Shown here piece by piece: positions 44,701 to 53,409 of a stretch of DNA of 64,000 bases. Position numbers and translations under genes: made by a program. The notes under the pieces are model-generated. The model did not search any database, had not been told where the DNA came from, and worked only from the letters and a program-made list of their open reading frames with translations. Origin of the DNA: Lasiosphaeria ovina (lineage: Eukaryota > Ascomycota > Sordariomycetes > Sordariales > Lasiosphaeriaceae); NCBI GenBank assembly GCA_033439765.1, contig JAULSN010000005.1, forward strand, positions 124,001 to 188,000, written 5' to 3'. Position 1 is the first letter of the stretch. The number at the start of each line of letters is the position of its first letter.

Positions 44701-46271
44701 CTGAGGAAGGGGACCTGGCATACGACGGACCTCCGACAACACTGCTCGCAGAGCTGCAGCTGCGGAAACAGCGCAACAAGATGAGAACCCGTCCGACTGT
44801 CCAGGCCTATCCGGACGGAATGCACAGCACCCTGCTCGAGCTCGATGCGGTCGCCGAGGTGGAGCGCAAGGCCAGAGGGGCCAAGCGTGTCAACCTCGCT
44901 TGGGAAGACCCGAACACGAACCTCGACCACCTCGAGGACATGGACGACGACGACGTGCCGCTTGGCATGCTCTTCACGGCCAAGGCTGCCGCCGCTGCGA
45001 ACGGGGTGAACCGGTCAACCATGGACATCACCGCTGTCATGAACGAGGTGCACCGGCCGCTCGGCCTGATGGAACGCCGCGAGATGGAGGACAACGAGCC
45101 TCTGAGCCACCGTCGCGACCGGCTCCGGGGTGGAAATAACGGCCACATGCCGCTGTCCCTGAGCGTGATGCAGCAGCGCATGAGCCAGCTGACAATGACG
45201 CCGGCCGCTGGCTCACCAGGCATGCGGTCGCAGTCCAGACTGGCCCTACCTCTGCAGCCATCCGTGAGCTCTGTGGTGGGCTCTGGTGAGGTTGGCGAAG
45301 GCGAGGAAAGCGACGGTTCAGTTCAGGGAGAGAGTCTCGCAGCTCGTAGGGCTCGCCTAGCTGCCGAAAACCCCCTGCCCCGCGCTCGCCCCGTCAGCGG
45401 CCTGTTCACGTCCGAACTTCTCGGCCGGTTTGGCGGCGACGGCGAGGACCCCAAAGACAAGGGCAAAGGGACTGATTCTGACGGGCACACCGTAACCGAC
45501 CGCGGCAAAGAGAACGCAGCGCCCGGCAATGACCTGCCCGAGGAAGAAGAAACTCTCGGCCAGCGGCGGCGCAGGCTGCAAGCCGAGCGCGACGCCCGCG
45601 AGCGCGAGTTCGCCACGGGTGGCGCAATCCCGGCTGGGACGCCTCTCGGCGCCAACGCAAACTTTGCGCAGGCTAGGGCCAACCTCGACGCCAACCGCCT
45701 GTCGCGCCGGCTGTCAATGGCCGACGTGCTTGGCAGCCACCCGCTTGAAGCCCCGCGAGGCATAGTGGACCCGCGGGACGTGGACCGCATGAGGCAAGAG
45801 GCCGAGGCGGCCCGGATACAGAAGGAAAAAGACGCACGGATGGCAGCGGTGAGGGCGCAGATGCCGACCGTCCTGCCCGTGACTAACTCTGGTCTCAAGC
45901 TGGGAGGCTACATGGGCGGGCGATTTAATAACGGACTCGGGGGCGCTACGATCCCCAACGGTCTAGCCTACGGGGGCAACAACAACGCCGCCATCTTCGG
46001 GACTCCGCAGCAGGCCATGCCTGGAGGTGCGCAGTTCGGCGGCTACAACGGCGCCGCCAGTGCCTACGGCGGGCCGGCCGCGATGCCGCCTGCCATGAAC
46101 TACGCCGCTCCGGCCTTCCCGGGCGTCATGCCAAACGGCGTGGCCATGTACAACACCAACGGTATGAACGGCATCCCCGCGGCATATGGCACCCCCTACG
46201 GCATGCCGATGGTCACGCCCCAGGCCCACGCCGACATGGTGGAGCGCTGGCGCCGGAGCATCATGCCCTGA
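41799..46271 (+). CDS. Large intrinsically disordered protein, 1490 aa
   Basis: Single exon. The N-terminal ~450 residues are Ser/Thr/Pro-rich with an Ala-Pro repeat encoded by CAGCGGCCC-type repeats (42150-42200). The middle has short acidic clusters (DDDDE, SEESSEEGD). A conserved-looking segment reads DDDVPLGMLFTAKAAAA, then VHRPLGLMERREMEDNEPL. Three copies of a basic motif ExLxxRRxRL occur near residues 1100, 1178 and 1251. The C-terminal ~130 residues are Gly/Asn/Ala/Met-rich, prion-like, ending WRRSIMP. No catalytic domain. It reads like a regulated scaffold; similar proteins occur across Pezizomycotina but I know no function. Confidence 0.85.
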   Translation: MAARYPYSALGQADADDDACEGPAVPTHTAFASPLSPTSTSRSTATVQSPSLSLSFSPSTSPSTYMTLAEQTFTPLSMVSDNCPSDVGGSPKSEHGLLQQLEMRDRIGKPGGAFYRTAPAAPAAPAAPAPAPAPTSAHGVNARIQSFEALQALHSAAAARGHKFVSAIKIKSQHARLVSPPLTVSPSPPPSRATATGATLAKTVLDASRSTATASRDIATRTADEYRENRDRDTGITLRLEKPEVHSIQRPVPRAAAPLPSTPSGSHLNSDSAASSSLPSPTVGDTRLTRPVPFALPNSEQPLVRTSSTASLSISHPTPDLNKRSRSGAYLGNIAALEATAERLSMTSSIEDAIRDEHNELKRSDSRRSSILAHVDRKVSSESGSIFSQPLSVISRNSSILGTNNAARSGGYSPGGYFMSPQDSLSLSSALLRSGSKGSSAGMPSPRTGVAENSGLLSEAGNGEDFPFVARHGPGKSSARSTASKLSLAQIAELDNNPTGLTLEALEEADRAAAAGESLDDDDDEMIRAQAHQHIEAQFADDDDTYTPETEVMQPMLDHAFDHAPRLQLHQPDEYLPYRPQSRDGTERPTTSGTTATYDQAQAAFGDFDGVHCDPDVDEPPAVPEPQPRKERQRPPAPPKERPSTYFDTGTGQQMVYYPARVPAMLNLPPKLSKKPKAATAHNIRRSQVVSAMPLAARESRVWLPDPIEGLHGSKDSLPFMAGFSEVDLGPAPSSADQTPQLAGLDGVDREQDPSHVRQPSETSTIIPQPPQPSEKREIRRPQRLTKTDKHQSRATVLEGLPPQLRASAFFDLPSTTPQIEVKGGSAMATLDSILDASAHAPVSAFTDHAFAGHLGSEVYGREKKRKSKRPFTEDMGNRKTIIMRNSTSDFLSPQGPQKRASQLSLLGNRSPDTEANERRTTLGILNGGSRASSMHDDSSPSTDHAPFSPNQLAPDSDEDPDGSEESSEEGDLAYDGPPTTLLAELQLRKQRNKMRTRPTVQAYPDGMHSTLLELDAVAEVERKARGAKRVNLAWEDPNTNLDHLEDMDDDDVPLGMLFTAKAAAAANGVNRSTMDITAVMNEVHRPLGLMERREMEDNEPLSHRRDRLRGGNNGHMPLSLSVMQQRMSQLTMTPAAGSPGMRSQSRLALPLQPSVSSVVGSGEVGEGEESDGSVQGESLAARRARLAAENPLPRARPVSGLFTSELLGRFGGDGEDPKDKGKGTDSDGHTVTDRGKENAAPGNDLPEEEETLGQRRRRLQAERDAREREFATGGAIPAGTPLGANANFAQARANLDANRLSRRLSMADVLGSHPLEAPRGIVDPRDVDRMRQEAEAARIQKEKDARMAAVRAQMPTVLPVTNSGLKLGGYMGGRFNNGLGGATIPNGLAYGGNNNAAIFGTPQQAMPGGAQFGGYNGAASAYGGPAAMPPAMNYAAPAFPGVMPNGVAMYNTNGMNGIPAAYGTPYGMPMVTPQAHADMVERWRRSIMP

Positions 46272-46855
46272 TCGGGGCATAGGATTACAGGACGTACACC
46301 TCCATAAGTTTCATTTGTGGGTGGATTTGGATACAAGTCTACCCTTTTCTTCAGGCGTTGGGCTTGAACCGGAGACTGGTCACGGCTTCAGGACACTTGG
46401 ATCGGCTTTTGGAATCAAGTTGCATCATATCATCATAGCATAGCATTGCGAGGGGCAAGACGTTTTAAACAAGACTTGGGGGTACATATCTACATGGCGG
46501 CTACAAGGCGCGACCTGTTACATGTATATGGGAGATAGAAGTCGCGATAGAGCATTTTAGAAGTCGAAGAGATTTTGGTTCTAGTTCAGCATGTGTCATT
46601 CGTTGGCCAGTGTTACAACGTTGATCGCAGATTCTGGCACAATCACGGCAAGGCAAGAGTCACTGCAAGGCATATGTCACGGCAAGACAGTCGGAATTAA
46701 CATAGGACGCCGACACCGGCCAAATTCTATTTTATCTTGACGATACCTGCACATTTACATGACTTTGTATCCTCCTCTACATGCACCATTTAGCAACACC
46801 AACTGGCATGCATATCTAGCAGCACCATCTGGCATAGACATCTAGCAGCATGAAA
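46272..46855. other. Convergent 3' flanks of two genes
   Basis: Shared downstream region of the 41799 gene and the Utp12-domain gene. Contains three ~18-base imperfect repeats around TCACGGCAAGGCA (46640-46695) and the 26-bp repeat listed next. Confidence 0.5.
46788..46852. repeat. 26-bp tandem repeat, 2.5 copies
   Basis: Units begin at 46788, 46814 and 46840 with ATYTAGCARCACCA, and end a few bases before the stop codon of the adjacent minus-strand gene, so they lie in its 3' UTR. Confidence 0.75.
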
Positions 46856-48175
46856 TCACATCCTCTTTGTGAACTTAGACGACACCTTCTGGACCTTCGC
46901 CGGCGGCCCATCGCCGTCACTCTCGTCCTCCTCGGCCGATTCGACGTCGTCGTGGTCGATCTCGTCCTCGTCGATCGATTCGCCCGCAGCTAGCTCCTCC
47001 TCGTCTTCGTCCTCCTCCTCTTCAGACTCGTCGTCCGAGTCGCCCGCGACGCCGTTGCCCACAACCGGGAAGTCGTCGTCCTCGTCGTCCAGCAGCAGCG
47101 CGGCGCCCCTCGCCACGGCCGCGGCGGTGCCGTTGGCCAGCGCCTTGCCGCCGCCAGCCTCGTCCTGGCCCTCGACGTAGACAACGCCCGGCTCATCGGC
47201 ATCGTCGTCGGATTCATCGTCGGACTCGGCCAACTCGTCGTCACCGCCGCGGCTGCCGATCGTCTTGACCAACTTGCGGAAGCGCATCTGCGCGTCCAGC
47301 ATGTCGAGCTTGCCCTTGAGCGCCAGCAGGCTCGACAAACCGCGCGACCGCTCCTCGAGCACGCGGCTGAGCTCGCCTAGCCGGTTGACCAGGTCGGGCT
47401 GCGTCACAAGCGTGCCGCCGTGCGCCACCAGCGTCCACTGCATCCACTTCATCAGCCCAAAGGCGCGGCCCGGGCGGCGGTGCATGTGCCCGGCCAACTT
47501 GGACAGCAGCACGCCCGCCAGTGCCGAGTCCATGCGGTTGATGGTGTTTTGTATTATCTTGGCGTCGTTGGTCTGCAGGCACGACTCGAGCAGGTCCGCG
47601 TCGTCGGTCCGCAGCGCCTGGTTGAGCACGGTGCCGAGTGACGTCGAGTTGAGCAGCGGCCCGCCCGCGATTGTCCTCGTCAGCTGTTTTTGTCTGCCCC
47701 CGGCCTTGCTCAGCGAGTCCTGCAGCTGCTGCGCGGCCAGCGCCGCCGGCACGTCGATGGTGGAGCTGCCGCCGCGCACCAGGTCGCCAAAGGTCGGTTC
47801 CGCGGCGTCGTCGTCCTCTTCGCCGTCATTGCCGCCCCCCTCGCCAGCCGCCTTTGGTGATGTCATCTCGGAGTCGCCGTCTTCGGGTTTTAACTTGGCG
47901 GCGGCTTTCTGCCGGGCCTCCTTGGGGGGCCGTGTGCGGTCTGTTGTGGGGGCAGCGTCGGCCTCGTCCTCTTCGTTGTCAGAGCCGCTGGCGTGGCTGG
48001 ACGAGTCGCTCGAGATCTCGATGGCGTCGGCCTTGGGCTGCGACAATGGTTTTGGCGAGAGCCCTATCGACACGGCCGTCCGCGTCTCGTCGATCCTGGT
48101 CTTGACGGGCGTCTTGGCACTGGGCTTGACCACGGGCCGTGCCAGCGTCGTTGGCGGTTTCCGCCTGCTCGACAT
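46856..48175 (-). CDS. Utp12-domain nucleolar protein (Utp5/Utp9 C-terminal type)
   Basis: Single exon of 439 residues from ATG 48175-48173 (MSSRRKPPTT); upstream open frame lacks an ATG. The N-terminal ~150 residues are disordered with acidic Ser clusters. The Utp12 fold spans about 170-330: TSLGTVLNQALRTDDADLLE, then IIQNTINRMDSALAGVLLSK and GLMKWMQWTLVAHGGTLV. The C-terminus is a strongly acidic tail ending KVSSKFTKRM. Utp12-domain proteins belong to the t-UTP/UtpA and UtpB parts of the small-subunit processome that assembles on nascent pre-rRNA. It lacks the WD40 propeller found in yeast Utp5, so the exact orthologue is not decided. Confidence 0.85.
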   Translation of the reverse strand: MSSRRKPPTTLARPVVKPSAKTPVKTRIDETRTAVSIGLSPKPLSQPKADAIEISSDSSSHASGSDNEEDEADAAPTTDRTRPPKEARQKAAAKLKPEDGDSEMTSPKAAGEGGGNDGEEDDDAAEPTFGDLVRGGSSTIDVPAALAAQQLQDSLSKAGGRQKQLTRTIAGGPLLNSTSLGTVLNQALRTDDADLLESCLQTNDAKIIQNTINRMDSALAGVLLSKLAGHMHRRPGRAFGLMKWMQWTLVAHGGTLVTQPDLVNRLGELSRVLEERSRGLSSLLALKGKLDMLDAQMRFRKLVKTIGSRGGDDELAESDDESDDDADEPGVVYVEGQDEAGGGKALANGTAAAVARGAALLLDDEDDDFPVVGNGVAGDSDDESEEEEDEDEEELAAGESIDEDEIDHDDVESAEEDESDGDGPPAKVQKVSSKFTKRM

Positions 48176-50517
48176 GGTGTCTGGGTGTGCTGGTTGCGGG
48201 TGTAGTTGTAGTTGCAATTGTAGTTGTGGCAATGAGGGAGAGGCGGTCTTAAGCGCCAAGCGATCGGCGGAAGACTAGCCGGGAGTTCGATCACAGCAAT
48301 GATGCTCGTACAAATTGGCTGAGGTGAAGGCAGTGCACTTTGTCTCGGTCGTCCGCTGAATTGCAATGGCTGTCGTGCAGCTCTCACAAGTTGACGTTGA
48401 AAATGCAGCCCCGAAAAAACTTAGGATGCAACCAAACTTTTTTTTGGTCTGTCGCTCCTGAGCTCCACAATTCGTCTTCGACGGTTTTGGCTGATCTGTG
48501 CGCTGGCGGCCAGATAAGCTGCCTCGCAATCTCCCCGTGACTGCTCATGTGACGAGACCCCGGCTCTTCACGGCTGCACGATGAGTCACCAGAGGACGGC
48601 TGAGTGTGGCTGTGTAAGGAGCCTGAAATTGCCTGAGGCACCCGACGCCTGAAATACGGATGGATACGGGGGAAATTGCTGCCGATGCATGCTGATTGGT
48701 TGGGCGCCCACAGGATGCTCCAGCAAGTGACTTCGGAGCAGGACCGGCGGATTTGACACTGCTACGCCGTCTGGGCTCTTTCGTCTCTAGATACGCTCTC
48801 AACGACCTTATAGCCGTTTAGCTCACTGACTAAGGCTTCAGAGGCTCTCTTCTTTCTGAACTCGTCTCGTCGCCCTCACTGGCCATCCAAGTGGCCGTCC
48901 AAGGAGGCACTCCAGGTCGGGGCAGATGCATCCCTGCGGGGAGGGTGGGACACAGAGGCTGCTGATTGGCCGTTCCGCCTCTGGGCGAACCCAGATCCCT
49001 GCAGCGTGCTCCCTGGCCCCGTGAAGCTTGGGCTGGGCGACTTCCTAAACCGACCAACCAACCTACAAATAAACACTGGCCCCGATTCCAGAATTTCGCC
49101 AATTTTGCTCGCCAAAAGTCTTGATTTCCGCCTTCCGGTCCTTCCACGCATCGGACTTAAGGTACCGCCAAGTACCTCGCCAAGTACCCCTCCCGAGATC
49201 CGTGCTCTACGTTCTTACCAAAGCGCGCCACGCATCAGCAGCCCACGAATTCGCGTCGGTTGGTTAATTATCCTTTGATTAGGCAGTGGTTGAGCTGTTG
49301 CATCGCATTTATCGCGTCGTTTTCGCGTCGCCCCTCGACACTGACTGCCCCCGAGGTCGTTGCTGCTGTTGCCGCCTCATCGCTGTTAGCACGCAGTCGG
49401 CGCGCTGCAATCGGTGCAGTTGCGGTTTGTAGCGGTCTTTGCAATCGCATCGCAACCGCCATCACAGTTCCCTGCGATTCCCTTGCGGATTCTAGTTGCT
49501 GGTAGGTCTTTCCTTTCGTTCCTGTCTTTGTGCCGGAAGAAGGCTCGTGCCGCGCTGCGAGCGTTCGCATGCGGTTGTCGCCGGATCGCCAGGCGTTGTG
49601 CTCCATCAGCCAAGGCAAGCGTCAGCGTCCAGCACTCTCCAGTACTGCGTCTGAAAGGCGGGAGCAGCGCTGCAGATGCTGGGAGGCGGCACTCTTTGAA
49701 GGAAGGGAATGAGAAGAAAATTCGAGCCTGGTGTGAGGACGGGCTAGTGCCCCTTGTGTCGATCGTGCACGGACCATTGTGCACGCTGTGGCCAACCACG
49801 CCCCTCAAAGGCACTCGATAAGACCAGCCAGCCAGTCAGAGGCGGAGCCACCCGCGGCGCGCTGGAGCTAAACAGCTCTCATAAATAGCCCCGAGCTGCC
49901 GACCGGGACTGACATGTGTTCTCACCCAGAAATTCGATTTCAAAAAAAAGAGCGACGCGGTACAAAAACAAGCCCCCCCCCCACGGACCAACCAGAGCCA
50001 GCGCACCAGGCAGCGACGCGCTTTCGACTTTTGGCCCTCGACCCAGCCCGGCCTTTTCGGTCGCTGCGATCCTTCCCACTTCCCCAGGCCCTGCCTGCCC
50101 GTCATCGACCCAGCCACCCCATTTGCGGCCGCCTTCCCAAGTTTTTCCATTCCCGACCCTCTCCATTCCACGAGGCTGGCTGCCGGCCGCGGCTTTTAAT
50201 TCTCAGCCTCTTCTACCGCAACTCGCGAATCTGTGAGTGGTCGCAATTTTCTCCCCTTCTTTTTTTCTTTCTTTGCGATCCACGCGTGCGCACGTCTTTT
50301 CCGCTCCATCCCCACCTCGCGCCAACTGGCACTGCCGACGTGGTCTGAGGCCATCACCGTGTGCATCGCATCCCCATCGCGAACATTCCGGCGCATCTGC
50401 ATTTGCGCAACCTGCCTGATCGCATCGCCGCGTCAACTTCTCCGTCACATCCGTCGTACTGACTCGCCCAGCCGACTTGATGTCGCATCATCTCGCTTAA
50501 ACTGCGCACTCCTCCGA
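48176..50517. other. Divergent intergenic region with a long leader
   Basis: Lies between the Utp12-domain gene and the bromodomain gene, which face away from each other. Pyrimidine-rich tracts with TTTCTTTC runs at 50250-50290 and a C/T-rich zone from 49970 suggest a long 5' UTR for the bromodomain gene. No gene supported. Confidence 0.45.
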
Positions 50518-53409
50518 ATGGCAGTTATGACGACCCAGCATTCAGAAGGCTCGCTCCTCGAGGAGAAGCCGTTGAAGATGGCTACCGCGATCGATAAGGA
50601 GGCTCGCAATGGCACTGCAGAGACCAACGGGTATGCCGCACCTTCCTCATGCGCAGTTGCACTCGTCGTGCGCGATGCCTTATTGCTGCGTCAATTACTA
50701 ACACACCGCAGTCACCCGGCACCTGGCACTGCGACACCAGAGTCTTTAGCGGAAGACATTCCAATCCACAGGGCAGAGAAGTTGGCCTCGCCCAAGACCA
50801 CCGTCGCGTCAATTGCCCAGAACGAGGACGCATTCTCCGCAAACCAGGCAGTAGCTGGCGACGCCAAAGACGTGGAGAAGTCAGAGGTTGAACCTGCAGG
50901 GACTCCAGCGAAGATGGACTCCGACCCGCCCAGCGATGTCGATATGGTTGATGCGCCCACAAAATCACCAGCTCCCGATGCGAGCATATCCGAGAAAGTG
51001 CCCGAGGCCGCGCCAGACTCAACCGCTGATGCGCCCGCGAAGGAAGACGTCGTTATGGACGATGCGCCGTCGCAGGCTGAGCCGTCTGTTGCCGACCAGG
51101 CTGAGAGTACGCAAGACACAGTCATTAGCGACGTGCCGCCAGTCACTCCAGTTGATTCACAGATCCAGGCAGCCACCCCGCCAAGCCTGGCCGTAGATGC
51201 CTCGAAATCAAGCATTGCTGCCGGTACTCAACCAAGTCTGACCGTTGACGCCCAATCACCGCCAGTGCCTGCAACCGCAGACAATAGCATGTCGGAGGTG
51301 TCTGCAAAAGTGTCGCGGGAACGCGACGCCGACAGCGAGGACGAGCCTGTCGCCAAGCGGGCGCGGGTTGACACGGTGGCAGACCAGGTCGAGGTCAAGG
51401 TGGCAAAGAAGGACGACGGAGCGGACCGCAATAAGGCAGCTGGCGCTACGTCGTCTGTCTATGGCGAGAACGGGAATCCAAAGTCGTTGACGGATGATTC
51501 GCTAGACGGTAACCCCATCACGGACTGGCAGAACAAGCAGATTAGGATAACACTTGCTGGAGTCAAGAAGACCAAAGCAGGGGGAATGTTCAAGGCGTCC
51601 GTCGAGAATCTATGGCCTGAGCTGTGGGCCGGCTATACGGCGAGGGTGTCGAACCCGACCGACATTAGCGCAATGGAGAAGCGGCTGCGGGGCGACGGCC
51701 CCAGATACGCCACCATGGGCGAGTTCAAGAGCGACCTGGACCTCTTGGTTTCAAACTCGGTGCTGTTTAATGGCGAAGGCCACGATGTCACAATTGCGGC
51801 CAAGTCGACCCGCCAGGCCATACTCTCGCGCATGTCGCAGCAACTTGCTGCCGAACCAGTCAAGGCGGACCGGAAGGAGGCCGCCAAGCAACATCCGTCG
51901 CGCCATACAGAACCACGCTCACATCCGCCTCCACCCCCCCCTCAGCGTCCTGCTAAGAGCATCGACGCTGCGACTCCGCCCCAAAAGGCACCGGTGGTCG
52001 ATTCTCCTGCGTTCGCCATCCCTGCAAGCAGCAACGGCGTGCCCCTCATTCGGCGCGACTCGACCAAGCCCGACAGCCGCACCAAGCGGCCGGTGAAACC
52101 CGCACACCCCAAAGATTTGGTGTACGAGACGAAGCGGAAGAAGATGTCTCCCGAGCTCCGTTTCTGCGAGGAGGTCCTCGGCGAGATACGGAAGCCCAAG
52201 TACTTTGAGTACAACGGCCCTTTCCAGCAGCCGGTGGACCCCGTCGAATTAAACATCCCCCAGTACCACAAGATCATCAAGAAGCCCATGGACCTCCAGA
52301 CGATGAGCAACAAGATGAGCAATGGTGAATACGCCTCTCTCAAGGAGTTTGAGAAGGACTTTGATCTTATAGTGAAGAATTGCAAGACCTTCAACGGCGA
52401 AAACCACCTCGTCTACAGCCAGGCACTGTGGCTGCAGACGCAGTTTCGTCGCGAGATGAACAAGAAGGACGACTGGATGGCGCGCCACGCGCCTGCAGCA
52501 GCTGCAACCTCGCAGGCCACGAGTCCCCGCCCCAAGGATGACTCCGAGGACGACGAGGCCGAATCGGAGGCCGAGCCCGAACTCGATGAAGAGCAGAAAG
52601 CGGCGCAGTCTCGTTTGGCTACGATCCAACGGCGCCTCGAGGAGGAGCAAAAGAAAATCACGGAGATGGTCAACTCGGGCACAGCCGCGCTTGACGACGT
52701 CGAGATTGCCCAGTCTGTGGTTGCCATGCTGCAAAAGAATCTCCTGCAGGAGCGGTCAAAACTGGCCAACGCTCCGGCCAAGAAGGCAGCCAAACCGAAG
52801 CCGGCCAAGAGCAAGAAGGCTTCCGTGGGGGGTGGCGGCGGCAGCTCTAAGAAAGCAGCCCCCGGCCCCAGCGACAACAAGGCAGCACCCAAGAAGTCCG
52901 GCACGAAGAAGGCGACGAAGCGGAAGATGGGCGTGCTGGAGAAGGAAATCATTGCGGGCGGCATTGCCGAACTCGATGGACAGCAACTTGAGAAGGCTAT
53001 TGACATCATCAAGAAGGACACGGGGCAGGGCGAGAATGACTCGGGCGAGCTCGAGCTAGATATCGAGCTGCTCACCGAAGATGCACTGACCAAGCTGTAT
53101 GACCTCGTCACCAAGACCTTTCCCCACCTCCGCGCCGAGAAGGAGACGACGCTTGCCGCGTCGTCGCCGCAGGTCGCTGCACCTAGGAACAAGACTTCTG
53201 CCAAGACTAAGAAGAACAAACCTATGAGCAAGATGGAGCAGGAGCGGCGCATTGCACAGCTCAACGAGCTGCGTGCCCAGGCCGGGCGTCGGGCTTCAGG
53301 GAGCCAAGAGCCCATGGAGTCGATCGAGGGCACGGGCAGAGCGTCCACGGACCCGACACCGCAAGCAGATCACGACAGTGAAGACGAGGAGAGCTCCGAA
53401 GAGGAATAA
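50518..53409 (+). CDS. bdf1: BET-family double bromodomain protein (Bdf1-like)
   Basis: Two exons, 50518-50630 and 50712-53409 (intron with TTACTAACAC branch site), give 936 residues. The intron length is a multiple of three and has no stop, so a naive reading would miss it. The N-terminal ~290 residues are acidic and disordered. Bromodomain 1 is at about 312-415 (LLVSNSVLFNGEGHDV). Bromodomain 2 is at about 517-640 (PQYHKIIKKPMDLQTM, NCKTFNGENH). A coiled, Lys-rich linker precedes a NET domain at about 775-845 (GVLEKEIIAGGIAELD, GELELDIELL). The end is acidic (DSEDEESSEEE). BET proteins read acetylated histone H4 and recruit transcription and chromatin complexes; asparagines needed for acetyl-lysine contact are visible in both pockets. 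Confidence 0.92.
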   Translation: MAVMTTQHSEGSLLEEKPLKMATAIDKEARNGTAETNGYAAPSSCAVALVVRDALLLRQLLTHRSHPAPGTATPESLAEDIPIHRAEKLASPKTTVASIAQNEDAFSANQAVAGDAKDVEKSEVEPAGTPAKMDSDPPSDVDMVDAPTKSPAPDASISEKVPEAAPDSTADAPAKEDVVMDDAPSQAEPSVADQAESTQDTVISDVPPVTPVDSQIQAATPPSLAVDASKSSIAAGTQPSLTVDAQSPPVPATADNSMSEVSAKVSRERDADSEDEPVAKRARVDTVADQVEVKVAKKDDGADRNKAAGATSSVYGENGNPKSLTDDSLDGNPITDWQNKQIRITLAGVKKTKAGGMFKASVENLWPELWAGYTARVSNPTDISAMEKRLRGDGPRYATMGEFKSDLDLLVSNSVLFNGEGHDVTIAAKSTRQAILSRMSQQLAAEPVKADRKEAAKQHPSRHTEPRSHPPPPPPQRPAKSIDAATPPQKAPVVDSPAFAIPASSNGVPLIRRDSTKPDSRTKRPVKPAHPKDLVYETKRKKMSPELRFCEEVLGEIRKPKYFEYNGPFQQPVDPVELNIPQYHKIIKKPMDLQTMSNKMSNGEYASLKEFEKDFDLIVKNCKTFNGENHLVYSQALWLQTQFRREMNKKDDWMARHAPAAAATSQATSPRPKDDSEDDEAESEAEPELDEEQKAAQSRLATIQRRLEEEQKKITEMVNSGTAALDDVEIAQSVVAMLQKNLLQERSKLANAPAKKAAKPKPAKSKKASVGGGGGSSKKAAPGPSDNKAAPKKSGTKKATKRKMGVLEKEIIAGGIAELDGQQLEKAIDIIKKDTGQGENDSGELELDIELLTEDALTKLYDLVTKTFPHLRAEKETTLAASSPQVAAPRNKTSAKTKKNKPMSKMEQERRIAQLNELRAQAGRRASGSQEPMESIEGTGRASTDPTPQADHDSEDEESSEEE

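Noticed and set aside
50631..50711. Reading through the 81-nt segment as coding in the bromodomain gene
   Set aside because: It has a GTATGC donor, a TTACTAAC branch site and a CAG acceptor; being a multiple of three without stops is coincidence.
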